This document shows, piece by piece, positions 8,467-17,521 of a stretch of DNA of 64,000 nucleotides (position 1 is its first letter; each line of letters opens with the position of its first letter). The notes under the pieces were generated by a model that saw only the letters and a list, made by a program, of their open reading frames with translations, did no database searches and was not told where the DNA came from. Source of the stretch: Hyunsoonleella flava (GTDB lineage: Bacteria > Bacteroidota > Bacteroidia > Flavobacteriales > Flavobacteriaceae); NCBI RefSeq assembly GCF_004310325.1, contig NZ_SIRT01000004.1, forward strand, positions 169,137-233,136, given 5' to 3'. The position numbers were made by a program, and so were the translations under genes.

Positions 8467-9855
8467 CTATTTCCCGATACAAAAATTAGCAAAAATATTA
8501 CCCAACAAATCATCATTTGTGATTTCTCCAGTGATTTCCCCAAAGTGGTACAATGCCTGACGGATATCAATTGCCAACAAATCTCCAGATAAGCCTGTTT
8601 CCAACCCTTCTTTTACTTTTTGTATTTCTTCAAATGCCTTTAAAAGTGCGTCATAATGACGTGTATTGGTAACTATGGTTTCATTGTTTCTTAACGCACC
8701 TGTATTTATTAAATTTAGAAGTGAATTCGTTAGTTGCTCCACTCCAAAACCCGTTTTAGCAGATAGTAATAATACATCAGCTATTGATGTATTGATTTCT
8801 GCCAATTGTATATCAGTTAACGTATCTATTTTATTTGCAATAACCAACAGAGGTTTTTGAGGATATTTATTTCTAATCTTTTCAACCTCAATCCTCACAG
8901 ATTCTATATTGTTTATATTCTTCTGGGCATCAAACAAGTAAATAGTCACTTGTGATTGTTCAATCTTTTCAAAGGTCTTCTTAATACCGATACTTTCAAC
9001 AACATCTTCAGTTTCTCTGATACCTGCCGTATCAATAAATCTGAAACCTATACCTCCAATAGAGATTTCATCTTCAATGGTATCTCGTGTAGTTCCGGCA
9101 ATTTCGGATACAATAGCTCTATCTTCGTTTAATAGTGCATTGAGCAAGGTGGATTTCCCAACATTAGGTTCTCCAACGATAGCCACTGGTATACCATTTT
9201 TAATGACATTGCCCACAGCAAAGGAATCTATAAGACGTTTTAAGACGAATGTAATTCGCTCTATAAGTTCCCCAAACTGGGTTCTATCTGCAAATTCTAC
9301 ATCTTCCTCGGCAAAATCTAGTTCCAACTCTATTAAAGATGCAAAGTTCAATAGCTCTTCTCTTAGCCTCGCAATTTCTGATGAAAAGCCTCCTCGCATT
9401 TGCTGCATCGCTATTTGGTGGGAGGCTGCATTATCACTAGCGATTAAATCTGCAACTGCTTCGGCCTGACTTAAATCTAATTTGCCGTTTAAAAAAGCAC
9501 GTAGTGTAAACTCTCCTGCATTTGCCATTCTACAACCTTTCCGAAGAAATAATTGAATAATTTCTTGCTGAATATAATTGGAACCATGGCAAGATATCTC
9601 AACAACGTCTTCACCAGTATATGAATTTGGGTTTTTAAAAACAGACACCAACACCTCATCTAAAGTGATGCCATCATCAATGATATGCCCCAGGTGAATG
9701 GTATGTGTATTTTGCTTGCTTAAAACCTTACCAGAAACAGATTGAAACTGTCTTTCAGCAATAGAGATAGCATCTTTTCCTGATAACCTTATAATGGCTA
9801 TTGCTCCTGCTCCAGATGGCGTAGCTAACGCAACTATAGTGTCTTTTAAAATCAT
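8467..9855 (-). CDS. mnmE: tRNA uridine-5-carboxymethylaminomethyl modification GTPase MnmE
   Basis: 462 residues, full length. With MnmG it modifies U34 of tRNAs. Visible are the N-terminal tetrahydrofolate-binding region (TPSGAGAIAIIRLSG), the helical domain with an inserted G domain (P-loop GEPNVGKST at 228-236, DTAG, NKID) and the C-terminal CIGK catalytic motif. It converges on the phosphopantetheinyl transferase gene. Upstream, TAATTTTG at 9860-9867 matches the Bacteroidota -7 element and lies almost against the ATG, but no -33 TTG is in phase. Confidence 0.97.
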   Translation of the reverse strand: MILKDTIVALATPSGAGAIAIIRLSGKDAISIAERQFQSVSGKVLSKQNTHTIHLGHIIDDGITLDEVLVSVFKNPNSYTGEDVVEISCHGSNYIQQEIIQLFLRKGCRMANAGEFTLRAFLNGKLDLSQAEAVADLIASDNAASHQIAMQQMRGGFSSEIARLREELLNFASLIELELDFAEEDVEFADRTQFGELIERITFVLKRLIDSFAVGNVIKNGIPVAIVGEPNVGKSTLLNALLNEDRAIVSEIAGTTRDTIEDEISIGGIGFRFIDTAGIRETEDVVESIGIKKTFEKIEQSQVTIYLFDAQKNINNIESVRIEVEKIRNKYPQKPLLVIANKIDTLTDIQLAEINTSIADVLLLSAKTGFGVEQLTNSLLNLINTGALRNNETIVTNTRHYDALLKAFEEIQKVKEGLETGLSGDLLAIDIRQALYHFGEITGEITNDDLLGNIFANFCIGK

Positions 9856-9872
9856 GACGCAAAATTACCAAA

Positions 9873-10706
9873 TTACCTGTTTGTTAGAAATGTACCCTCA
9901 GGTGTTATATCAATTAACCGCTGTTTGTATAGATTCCCAAGAGCTTTCTTAAAACTCTTTTTGCTCATTTCAAGCCTGCTTTTTATAGCTTCGGGGGCCG
10001 ATTTATCTGTAAGCTCTAAAAACCCACTATTATCCTCAAGTTCCTTTAGTATTTTTTGAGCATTGGGTTCTATATTTCTAAATCCTATTTTTTCTAATGA
10101 AATATCAAGTTTATTACCCGGTCTTATCTTTTTAACAACACCTTTTAATGTATCGCCTACACTTATATCCTTAAAAATGTTATCCTTGTAAATTAATCCT
10201 GAGTGTTTCTTGTTTACAATTACGTTCCACCCTATATCAGAAGGATGGGACACAATCAAATCTACCTCATCAAACTGATCTACAGTCAATTCCTTATTAT
10301 CCAAAAACCTATTGGTTTTGCTTGAAGCCACTAAACGTTCTGTCTTTTCATCCAAATAGCAATGCACCAAATACCAACCTCCGGGTTTCATTTTAAAGGC
10401 CTGCTCCTTAAACGGACAAAATAATTCCTTTACCAATCCCCAATCTAAAAACGCGCCAAAATCTGTAACTTGATTACATCTTAAAAGCGCAAACTCCCCT
10501 CTTTTAATATATGGAATATCCGTTGTAGCTACTGGACGTTCTTCATTATCCAGATACACAAAAACGTCTATTTTATCCCAAATTTTAAACTCAGAAGGCA
10601 CATATCTATTGGGTAACAATACTTCTTCATCATTTGCATCAATTAAATACACACCATGGTCGGTTTCACGAAGTATTTCTAAGGTATTTATTTGTCCTAA
10701 TTCCAT
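9873..10706 (-). CDS. cvfB: CvfB-like S1 RNA-binding protein
   Basis: S1-like OB-fold domains followed by a C-terminal winged-helix (LEMSKKSFKKALGNLYKQ, TPEGTFLTN), as in the CvfB/YitL family of RNA-binding regulators. The frame is open up to an ATG at 10763, but I choose the ATG at 10706. Family members start near the ELGxxNTLxILRE block, and a good promoter (10713-10742) lies between the two ATGs. The gene is 17 bp from mnmE on the same strand. The exact regulatory role in Bacteroidota is not known to me. Confidence 0.85.
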   Translation of the reverse strand: MELGQINTLEILRETDHGVYLIDANDEEVLLPNRYVPSEFKIWDKIDVFVYLDNEERPVATTDIPYIKRGEFALLRCNQVTDFGAFLDWGLVKELFCPFKEQAFKMKPGGWYLVHCYLDEKTERLVASSKTNRFLDNKELTVDQFDEVDLIVSHPSDIGWNVIVNKKHSGLIYKDNIFKDISVGDTLKGVVKKIRPGNKLDISLEKIGFRNIEPNAQKILKELEDNSGFLELTDKSAPEAIKSRLEMSKKSFKKALGNLYKQRLIDITPEGTFLTNR

Positions 10707-10712
10707 AGTGGG

Positions 10713-10742
10713 CAAAGGTAACACTTTATTATTAGGGCGCAA
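10713..10742 (-). promoter_or_regulatory. Bacteroidota-type promoter for the cvfB-like gene
   Basis: Read on the minus strand, TTG (10742-10740), a 19-bp spacer and TACCTTTG (10720-10713) match the TTG-N19-TAnnTTTG consensus exactly. The short distance to the ATG at 10706 implies an almost leaderless mRNA. Confidence 0.6.
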
Positions 10743-10771
10743 CCCAAAGGGTCGGGCTTTCACTACTCAAT

Positions 10772-10799
10772 CCCTCTCCCGATAGCTATCGGGAGAGGG
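10772..10799. repeat. Perfect 28-bp palindrome
   Basis: Each half reads CCCTCTCCCGATAG; the two 14-base arms meet without a loop. It lies between the cvfB-like gene and the DUF2853 gene and has no downstream T-tract. It is probably an intergenic repeat element rather than a terminator. Confidence 0.7.
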
Positions 10800-10892
10800 G
10801 ATTTCAAACATGCCGTTCAATCCCTTGCGCAACTGCTCGCTAATATCAGTTGTATATCATAAATAGTAGCAAATTTGCTAATTATTAGAGTA

Positions 10893-10920
10893 AAAAAAAA
10901 GCGCTGCAAATGCAGCGCTT
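10893..10920 (-). terminator. Rho-independent terminator of the DUF2853 gene
   Basis: AAGCGCTGCA and TGCAGCGCTT form a 10-bp stem with a 2-base loop, followed on the minus strand by a T-tract. It begins 23 bp after the DUF2853 stop codon. Confidence 0.9.
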
Positions 10921-10942
10921 ATGATGTATAGTGTTTTTTCTA

Positions 10943-11281
10943 CTAATAAACGGACTCTTTTCCAAAGTGCTTAGTTAATAAATAATAAACTACAGCTCTA
11001 TATTTGTTACGGTTAGACTTTCCATAAGTATCCATAACCTTAGCAATAGCACCATCTAAATCATCGCTAGCACTTAATCCTAGTTTTTTAATTAAGAAGT
11101 TGTTTTTTACAGTCTCTAATTCAGACTTATCAGAACCTGAAACTGTAGAAGCATCAGCATTGTAAATTGATGGACCACAACCAATAGTTACTTTAGTTAA
11201 TAAATCCATATCGGCATTAACGCCACATTTGTCTTTTAAATCTGCTGCATATTTTGTAATAAGCTCGTCACGTTTACTCAT
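10943..11281 (-). CDS. DUF2853 family protein
   Basis: 112 residues, small, acidic and soluble, with no signal peptide or membrane segment. Features of the family are KDKCGVNADMDLLTKVTIGCGPSIY split around the conserved cysteines, and YRAVVYYLLTKHF near the C-terminus. Function is unknown. It is a single-gene unit with its own strong terminator. Confidence 0.85.
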   Translation of the reverse strand: MSKRDELITKYAADLKDKCGVNADMDLLTKVTIGCGPSIYNADASTVSGSDKSELETVKNNFLIKKLGLSASDDLDGAIAKVMDTYGKSNRNKYRAVVYYLLTKHFGKESVY

Positions 11282-11366
11282 GATAAAAAGTATTTTTAGG
11301 TTAATAATTATTCAATAAATATAATCAATTTTTTAGACACATTAACTTATGTTAAGTCACATTGTT

Positions 11367-13130
11367 CTATCTGATAAATTCAAAATAGTCTAAAAGTATT
11401 TCGTCGTTTAGCTGTTTTGGCGTAAACACCTCTAGGAGTTTAGGGGCATCTGAAGCACCAAAGAAACCAGACAGCGCATTATTCAACGTGTTTTCATCAG
11501 AAGCTGTCATGTATTCAAAATTAAACATCTTACACAAATGCTCTGCGGTTAATTGATGATGTGTTTCAAAATACGTACTAAAATTCTCGGTATTCTTATG
11601 TCCTGGCAAAATCCTAAAAATCCCACCACCTTGATTGTTCACAACAATAATTCTAAAACTATTGGGTATATAATTATTCCAAAGTGCGTTACTATCATAA
11701 AAGAAACTTAAGTCCCCTGTGATAAAGGTAGTAGGTTTATCATTTGCAACCGCACATCCAACGGCCGTTGAGGTACTTCCATCAATACCACTTGTGCCTC
11801 TATTACAATACACTTCTATGGTTTTATGCAAGGAAAAGAGCTGAGTATAACGAATAGCAGAGCTGTTTCCAACTTGTAAAATAGAGTTGTTTGGTATCTG
11901 TTTGAGAATAGTATTAAAAGCCAAAAAATCGCTAAACGGAATTTTTTTTAAATACTGTTCGTGAAGTTCTAAACGTTTTTGCTTTACTTTTTCCCATACT
12001 GGTCTATAATCAGTTTTTGTGTACTGATTTATCAATGGTAAGAACGATTCAAAAAAATCATTAGGATTAGCTTCTATATGTTTTGACAAACAAAAAAACG
12101 TGTCGTTGGCTTTTTTTTCATCAATATGCCAATGTTGTTGCGGCTTATACGTTCTAAGTAAGGCTTTTATTTTTTTAGAAACGATTAACCCTCCAAATGT
12201 TACTATAATTTCAGGCTGCAATGCCTTTTGTTCCTTGCTTGACAGGGGCGCTATAATTTGATCTATACTTGGAAAAAAACTTTTGTTGTGCAAGTTTGAC
12301 GTTGTTTCAGTAAAAACAACAACACTTTCATCCTTAGCCAACTCTTCTAATACTGATAGGTTAACTTCATTTGGGTTGTTAACTCCAACTAAAATCATCT
12401 TTTTTGAAGCCGCTATCCAATCTTCATAACATGCCTTTAAAACTGATGGCTCAACACCTGAATTCTTCTTAAAATAAGATACTGCTTTTGCATGGACCGT
12501 TGGTTTATCAACTGTTTCATATAGCGGCTCATCAAAAGGAACATTTATATGAACTGGACCATTTTGGAACTTTGCAAAATCAATAGCATTATTTATCTCG
12601 TGCTCATTGTACTCCTGAATACCTTTTTGAAGCCCTAAGAATCGCTCCAACTTATTTTCAAGATTTTTCATAATGGGCAACTCTTCATGACCTGGAATGT
12701 TCTTCCCATCCTTTAAATCCAACTTTAAATTGGCTGAATATAAAATGTGGTTTTTATATACATTCTTTTGGTTAATGGTTTGCCCATCTCCAATACCAAT
12801 TAAATGCTTGGGTCTGTCTGCAGATAAAACCACTAACGGAATATCGCTGTAAAACGCCTCTGAAACAGCAGGATAATAGTTTAAAAGCGCACTACCCGAA
12901 GTACATACCAAAGCTGTTGGTGCTTTAATCTGTTGTGCGATGCCCAGTGCAAAAAAAGCAGCGCAGCGTTCATCAACAATACTATAGCATTTAAAAAAGG
13001 TATCGTTCGTAAACCCAATGGTTAACGGTGCACTTCGGCTACCAGGAGAAATTATTATGTGTTTTATGTTTTTCGCTTTACACAGTTGAACCACAGTTTG
13101 TGCAAGCGGAATTTTCGGGTATATCATCAA
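11367..13130 (-). CDS. menD: 2-succinyl-5-enolpyruvyl-6-hydroxy-3-cyclohexene-1-carboxylate synthase MenD
   Basis: 587 residues, a thiamine-diphosphate enzyme of menaquinone synthesis that joins isochorismate and 2-oxoglutarate. The N-terminal pyrimidine domain has PGSRSAPLTIGF and CTSGSALLNYYPAV. The C-terminal pyrophosphate domain has TGDLSFFYDSNALWN, the GDxS-type metal motif. It follows menF by 49 bp on the same strand, so isochorismate made by MenF is the substrate used here. Confidence 0.96.
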   Translation of the reverse strand: MMIYPKIPLAQTVVQLCKAKNIKHIIISPGSRSAPLTIGFTNDTFFKCYSIVDERCAAFFALGIAQQIKAPTALVCTSGSALLNYYPAVSEAFYSDIPLVVLSADRPKHLIGIGDGQTINQKNVYKNHILYSANLKLDLKDGKNIPGHEELPIMKNLENKLERFLGLQKGIQEYNEHEINNAIDFAKFQNGPVHINVPFDEPLYETVDKPTVHAKAVSYFKKNSGVEPSVLKACYEDWIAASKKMILVGVNNPNEVNLSVLEELAKDESVVVFTETTSNLHNKSFFPSIDQIIAPLSSKEQKALQPEIIVTFGGLIVSKKIKALLRTYKPQQHWHIDEKKANDTFFCLSKHIEANPNDFFESFLPLINQYTKTDYRPVWEKVKQKRLELHEQYLKKIPFSDFLAFNTILKQIPNNSILQVGNSSAIRYTQLFSLHKTIEVYCNRGTSGIDGSTSTAVGCAVANDKPTTFITGDLSFFYDSNALWNNYIPNSFRIIVVNNQGGGIFRILPGHKNTENFSTYFETHHQLTAEHLCKMFNFEYMTASDENTLNNALSGFFGASDAPKLLEVFTPKQLNDEILLDYFEFIR

Positions 13131-13179
13131 CTTCTATTTCTATTAGCAAAATTAAGAAATAGCCATGAGACCATTTTAT

Positions 13180-14295
13180 TTATAACACCTTTTTAACGAC
13201 CTTAGATTTTGCAACGGTTTCCTCCCACTCACTTTCAGGATTTGAGGTTTCCGTAATACCGCCTCCAACATAGACAAAAGCCGTATCACCTTTTATCTGC
13301 AAGCAGCGTAAGTTCACATAGAGTTGCGTGCTTTTACGCTTTAAAGTATAGGCTCTGTTTTCTATATTGCGCTGTCCGGTTCTTGGTTTAATTTCGGTTT
13401 CAAAATTAAGTTCTCCTAAGAAACCTGTGTAAAATTCACGATTGTAATTTTCATGCTTCAAGATAAAAGCTTTTGCCGGTGTTTTTGGCATGCCACAAAC
13501 CGCAGGCGTCGGGTGCAAACTATAAAGCAATCTTTCAAAATCAATAGCGGTTTCATTTAAAACACCTTTTATCAATGTTCGCAAATGCAACAGGTTTCCA
13601 GCTTTTACGGTTTCAACGTTAGATACTTGTATATTGTCCACAACATCCTTGATGCTTTCTAAAATAAAATCTGTAACAAACTGTTGTTCCTGCAATTCTT
13701 TTTGCTTCCATTTTACATTTAAATCGCCTTTATAATCCTGCGTTCCTGCTAGGGACATCATCGAGAATTGCTTACCTTCAATCTTTAAAAGTGTTTCTGG
13801 AGTTGCACCTAGCCATAAGCCAATTTTTGGATGGTACCAGCAATATACAAATGCGGATTGGTAGGCGTTTAACAGTTTTTTAAAAGTGGTAAGCGGGTTG
13901 CCGTCCTTAAAATCGCAAATCTCCTTTCTTGACAATACCACTTTTTGAAATTCATCATTTTTAATGGCTCTTATACCTTTGTCTACTAGTCTTAGATGAA
14001 ACTCTTTTGCTTCGGAATTCACTTTTGAAATAACCTCGGAAGTTTGATTGCCTTTGTCATTAGTAATTTCTGAAAAAACAATGGTTTCTGACACCGAAAG
14101 CGGTATTAAAATACTATCGGCAGAATTGTCAAAAGGAGAAAACACAAAACCAGTTTTATTGAAGCCTTTTACTTTATGCAACTCATCATCTTGTTGCAGA
14201 ATTGCTTTTAATGCAATGTTATTCGGTTTACGATAAACAACAAAAGGCAAGTTGTTTTTTAAGTGACGTTCTAAACGTTCAAAAAAGTGCTGCAA
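13180..14295 (-). CDS. menF: Isochorismate synthase MenF/EntC family
   Basis: 371 residues, one chorismate-binding domain. Motifs include KVVLSRKE, GATPETLLKI, SLAGTQ, LHPTPAVCG and GGGITETSNPESEWEET. It converts chorismate to isochorismate, the first menaquinone step; the position directly upstream of menD favours MenF over a siderophore EntC. The start lies 4 bp after the thioesterase stop, so hotdog thioesterase, menF and menD form one operon. Confidence 0.94.
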   Translation of the reverse strand: MQHFFERLERHLKNNLPFVVYRKPNNIALKAILQQDDELHKVKGFNKTGFVFSPFDNSADSILIPLSVSETIVFSEITNDKGNQTSEVISKVNSEAKEFHLRLVDKGIRAIKNDEFQKVVLSRKEICDFKDGNPLTTFKKLLNAYQSAFVYCWYHPKIGLWLGATPETLLKIEGKQFSMMSLAGTQDYKGDLNVKWKQKELQEQQFVTDFILESIKDVVDNIQVSNVETVKAGNLLHLRTLIKGVLNETAIDFERLLYSLHPTPAVCGMPKTPAKAFILKHENYNREFYTGFLGELNFETEIKPRTGQRNIENRAYTLKRKSTQLYVNLRCLQIKGDTAFVYVGGGITETSNPESEWEETVAKSKVVKKVL

Positions 14296-14299
14296 GATT

Positions 14300-14725
14300 T
14301 TATTTTTTTCTAGGTAAAGAAATTGTTGTTAGCTTACAAAGTGAAATAAGATTACCATCATCATCAGTAACTTTTATTTCAAATAATTGCGTGGTTCTAC
14401 CTTTATGAATGAATTTGGCAGTAGCATATACGTAGCCTTCTTTAATACTTTTTACATGATTTGCACTTATCTCAATACCTCTAACAAAGGAATCTTTAAG
14501 GTCTAAAAGCATTTCTGCCGCAAAACTACCTGTAGTTTCTGCCAAAGCAACCGTTGCCCCGCCATGTAACACACCATCTGGTTGGTATACGCGCTTATTT
14601 ACCGGCATTCTTCCTACCACAAAATCCTCACCGAAATCCACCATCTCAATTTCCAATGTTTCCATCAGCGTATTTTTGGTAATGGCATTTGCGCGTTTAA
14701 GTATCTCTTCTTTCGAAATTTGCAT
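14300..14725 (-). CDS. Hotdog-fold thioesterase, PaaI/DHNA-CoA thioesterase-like
   Basis: 141 residues with the hotdog core VLHGGATVALAETTGSFAA, where the Glu is the likely catalytic residue, and RTTQLFEIKVTDDDGNLISL. It is the first gene of an operon with menF and menD. I infer it may hydrolyse 1,4-dihydroxy-2-naphthoyl-CoA in menaquinone synthesis; sequence alone does not separate this from phenylacetyl-CoA-type thioesterases. Confidence 0.85.
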   Translation of the reverse strand: MQISKEEILKRANAITKNTLMETLEIEMVDFGEDFVVGRMPVNKRVYQPDGVLHGGATVALAETTGSFAAEMLLDLKDSFVRGIEISANHVKSIKEGYVYATAKFIHKGRTTQLFEIKVTDDDGNLISLCKLTTISLPRKK

Positions 14726-14764
14726 GAAAATCTTTCCTATTTTTATGTTTTGTAAAAATACGAA

Positions 14765-15334
14765 ATGCCAATTACCTTAGAAAATAACAGAGTAAAATTG
14801 TCGCCACTTACGTTGGATAATTATTCCCATTTAATTACAATTGGAAGCGAGCCTAATTTGGTTCAATACTCGCCAAGCAAAGTGGATACGCCAAAAGATT
14901 TGAAAGCTTATGTTGAAACTGCCTTAGAATGGCAAGACAACAACACTGCTATTCCTTTTATTGTGTTTGACAAGGCAGTGAATGCCTATGCAGGAACGTC
15001 TCGTTACATGAATATAAGTTGGCATCATAGCGTTTTAGAAATCGGCGCAACTTGGATTGGACGAAAATTTCAAGGCACTGATTTAAATATGAACATGAAG
15101 TTTTTGATGTTACAGCATGCTTTTGAAACCTTAAATTTTGATAAAGTTGAATTTCGTGTGGATGAACGTAACATGGCATCCAGGAAAGCTGTTGAAAAAA
15201 TAGGAGGAATACTGGAAGGTATTCTACGTAAAAATGTGCTATTAACCGATGGTTTTAAGCGCAATACTTGCTGTTATGGTATTTTAAATGAAGAATGGAA
15301 GGGTCTTAAAACAACAATTTTTAAGGGTTTTTAA
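14765..15334 (+). CDS. RimJ/RimL-type GNAT N-acetyltransferase
   Basis: 189 residues, one GNAT domain. VEFRVDERNMASRKAVEKIG is the acetyl-CoA-binding and C-terminal signature of the RimJ/RimL/YdaF group; EIGATWIGRKFQGTDLN is the central strand and loop. The substrate is unknown. It diverges from the thioesterase gene with a 39-bp gap, and its end overlaps the convergent esterase gene by 4 bp. Confidence 0.88.
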   Translation: MPITLENNRVKLSPLTLDNYSHLITIGSEPNLVQYSPSKVDTPKDLKAYVETALEWQDNNTAIPFIVFDKAVNAYAGTSRYMNISWHHSVLEIGATWIGRKFQGTDLNMNMKFLMLQHAFETLNFDKVEFRVDERNMASRKAVEKIGGILEGILRKNVLLTDGFKRNTCCYGILNEEWKGLKTTIFKGF

Positions 15335-16503
15335 TTATAGCTTTCGAGCTTTTCCTTTATCCACTTTGAAATATTTTTATAGTAATTGTCGCTTACGTCA
15401 TCCTTCTGTTCTTCCAATAATTTTTGAGTTTTAAGAATGAAGGTTTTGGCAACTTTTTTATCTCCCATTTTGTCGTACACATCGCACATGTTTACATACA
15501 CCCTAACACTATTTGGCTTTTTGTTCAATGCCAAATTATAGACTTCTAAGGCAGTTTCATAATCATTTAAATCTCTAAAATCATTGGCCACAAAATTTAG
15601 ATACCCAGCACTTGCTTCATAGGAATATCCAAATATCGCTTTCCGAGTCTTGTAAAAATCCTCTATCTTTTCTTTCAAATTGCCTTTTGAGCTTTTAGCA
15701 AAATCTTGAATCACCTTTTGGTCTGCAAAATAATTTCTGCTCATACTTAATAAGCCATCACAAATAGAGGGTCCAACTATTTGCCAGTGCCCAACACCTT
15801 TTATTAATCTCGGTTGCCAAGACAATGTATTGTTGGGGTACTTTTTAACCAAGACATCAATATTATTCACATTCCTTTCAAACTCAACTTCCCGTCTACC
15901 AACATCACCATGTGAGAAATACAAGTATTTCCCAAATTCTGTATTCTTTTGAAGGAGCGTGTCCGCATTTTTTACAATAATATTATCATCAGTATCTCCA
16001 AACGACGGGCTAATACCAATATAAGCATCAAACATATCCCTTTTATCACTAAACAATGTGTTACCAACAAAAGCACCACCCCAAGAATGTCCTAAAACGG
16101 CTCTGAAACCCTCTGTTCGATAGTTCGATTCAATTAATGGAAACACCTCTTTTTTAAAATGATTGTGAAGCTCAGCGTTTTTGGGATTGAACTCTGGCCC
16201 GCGATTATCAGATACAATACCCACAAAAATCATTGGCATAACCGAATAATTATCAACCATATAACCAGCATTTCCCGTAAGGATCCCCCAAAAAGATTCA
16301 CTTTGTGCATCAAGTACATAAACTACTGGGTATTTCGAAATTGAATCTCTATGGTAGGTTTCAGGTAAGAATACTTTAACTTCTCGTTCCTTATCAAATA
16401 TTTTGGAATCAATAGAATGGCTTATGTTAGATTTATCTTGAGCTGAAATAATATTTGCAACTAGAATAAAGCAAACGATAAAGAGATTTTGCAAAATTTT
16501 CAT
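15331..16503 (-). CDS. Secreted esterase-D-like alpha/beta hydrolase with TPR-like C-terminus
   Basis: 390 residues. Signal peptide (MKILQNLFIVCFILVANIIS then AQ). The alpha/beta hydrolase domain of the IroE/Fes/esterase D type has KYPVVYVLDAQ, the nucleophile elbow GHSWGG and VGHWQ with the catalytic His. The last ~90 residues (YETALEVYNLALNKKPNSVR) form a tetratricopeptide-like repeat. It probably acts in the periplasm on an ester or small peptide ester; no iron-uptake genes are adjacent, so a siderophore-esterase role is not supported. Confidence 0.85.
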   Translation of the reverse strand: MKILQNLFIVCFILVANIISAQDKSNISHSIDSKIFDKEREVKVFLPETYHRDSISKYPVVYVLDAQSESFWGILTGNAGYMVDNYSVMPMIFVGIVSDNRGPEFNPKNAELHNHFKKEVFPLIESNYRTEGFRAVLGHSWGGAFVGNTLFSDKRDMFDAYIGISPSFGDTDDNIIVKNADTLLQKNTEFGKYLYFSHGDVGRREVEFERNVNNIDVLVKKYPNNTLSWQPRLIKGVGHWQIVGPSICDGLLSMSRNYFADQKVIQDFAKSSKGNLKEKIEDFYKTRKAIFGYSYEASAGYLNFVANDFRDLNDYETALEVYNLALNKKPNSVRVYVNMCDVYDKMGDKKVAKTFILKTQKLLEEQKDDVSDNYYKNISKWIKEKLESYN

Positions 16504-16626
16504 GATGGTTAGTTTTTTATGTAAACGTTAATCTACAGTAATTAATTGTTCATTAAAAAACACCCAAAAAATCCTTAGCTATGACTTTTCAGCAAGAATG
16601 GATAAGTAATTCATTGAAAACTCCAT

Positions 16627-16634
16627 TAGATTTG
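16627..16634 (+). promoter_or_regulatory. Candidate -7 promoter element for the AraC gene
   Basis: TAGATTTG matches TAnnTTTG and lies 22 bp before the GTG start at 16656. No TTG is found 19 bp upstream, so support is partial. Confidence 0.35.
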
Positions 16635-16655
16635 TAATATCAAAGTGAGAGTAAA

Positions 16656-17510
16656 GTGAAGCAAACTAACAAAAATTTTTATCAAGAAAAGTTAAATATT
16701 GTTACAGAGTACATTAATACTAATCTTGACAATAAAATAGACATTAAGACGCTGGCAGAACTATCATGCTTTTCACCATTCCATTTTCATAGAATTACCA
16801 GAGCACTGTTAGGTGAACCTATTGGGAAATATATTACCAGAACCCGATTAGAAACAGCAACAAAATTATTGCGCTATTCGTTATTAAGCATCGAAGATAT
16901 TGCCTATAATGTTGGTTTTGAAACGCCTTCATCATTAACAAAAGCATTTAAATCTCATTTTAATATAACGCCAAATGGCTATAGAAAAGATAAATCATTC
17001 ACAATCAAAAAAACTACTATTATGAAAACAATATTGAGCATTAAAAATCCTAAGATTCAAGATATAGAAGAAAAAAAATGTCTTTATTTACGCATGCACG
17101 GGGCTTACCAAACGCTAGATTATGCTGGTGCTTGGGAAAAACTTTGGGGGCAGGTAAAAGAACAAAAACTATTTACAAAAGGTATCCAAATGTTTGGGTT
17201 ACCACATGACGACCCAAAAGTTACAGACGAAACAAAGATTAGATATGACGCATGCCTCGTGATACACAAAGTTGCAAAACCAAAGGGAGAAATAGGTGTA
17301 AAAACTTTAAAATCCGGGAAATTTGCAGTGTTTTTATACCAAGGTTCATATAGCTATTTTGCCGAAGTTTACGATTATATTTTTAATGATTGGTTGTTGA
17401 ATAGCGACTATGAACTTAGGGATGAACCTGTAAGAGAACGATATATCAGCCACCCAGATCGTGTAGCTGAAGAAAAGCTAAAAACTGAATTCTATATACC
17501 GATTAAATAA
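16656..17510 (+). CDS. AraC-family regulator with GyrI-like effector domain
   Basis: 284 residues starting with GTG. Residues ~8-110 carry two AraC helix-turn-helix motifs (DIKTLAELSCFSPFHFHRI and SIEDIAYNVGFETPSSLTKA). Residues ~120-284 form a GyrI/SbmC-like domain (CLYLRMHGAYQTL, YDACLVI, FAVFLYQGSY), as in Rob- and BmrR-type regulators that sense small hydrophobic molecules. It is divergent from the esterase gene (152-bp gap) and convergent with the propeller lipoprotein gene. Targets are unknown. Confidence 0.9.
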   Translation: MKQTNKNFYQEKLNIVTEYINTNLDNKIDIKTLAELSCFSPFHFHRITRALLGEPIGKYITRTRLETATKLLRYSLLSIEDIAYNVGFETPSSLTKAFKSHFNITPNGYRKDKSFTIKKTTIMKTILSIKNPKIQDIEEKKCLYLRMHGAYQTLDYAGAWEKLWGQVKEQKLFTKGIQMFGLPHDDPKVTDETKIRYDACLVIHKVAKPKGEIGVKTLKSGKFAVFLYQGSYSYFAEVYDYIFNDWLLNSDYELRDEPVRERYISHPDRVAEEKLKTEFYIPIK

Positions 17511-17521
17511 ACTCATTCCAA

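Noticed and set aside
15331..16503. Siderophore esterase
   Set aside because: The fold is compatible, but no siderophore transport or synthesis genes are adjacent and the NRPS cluster is 7 kb away on the other side of core genes.
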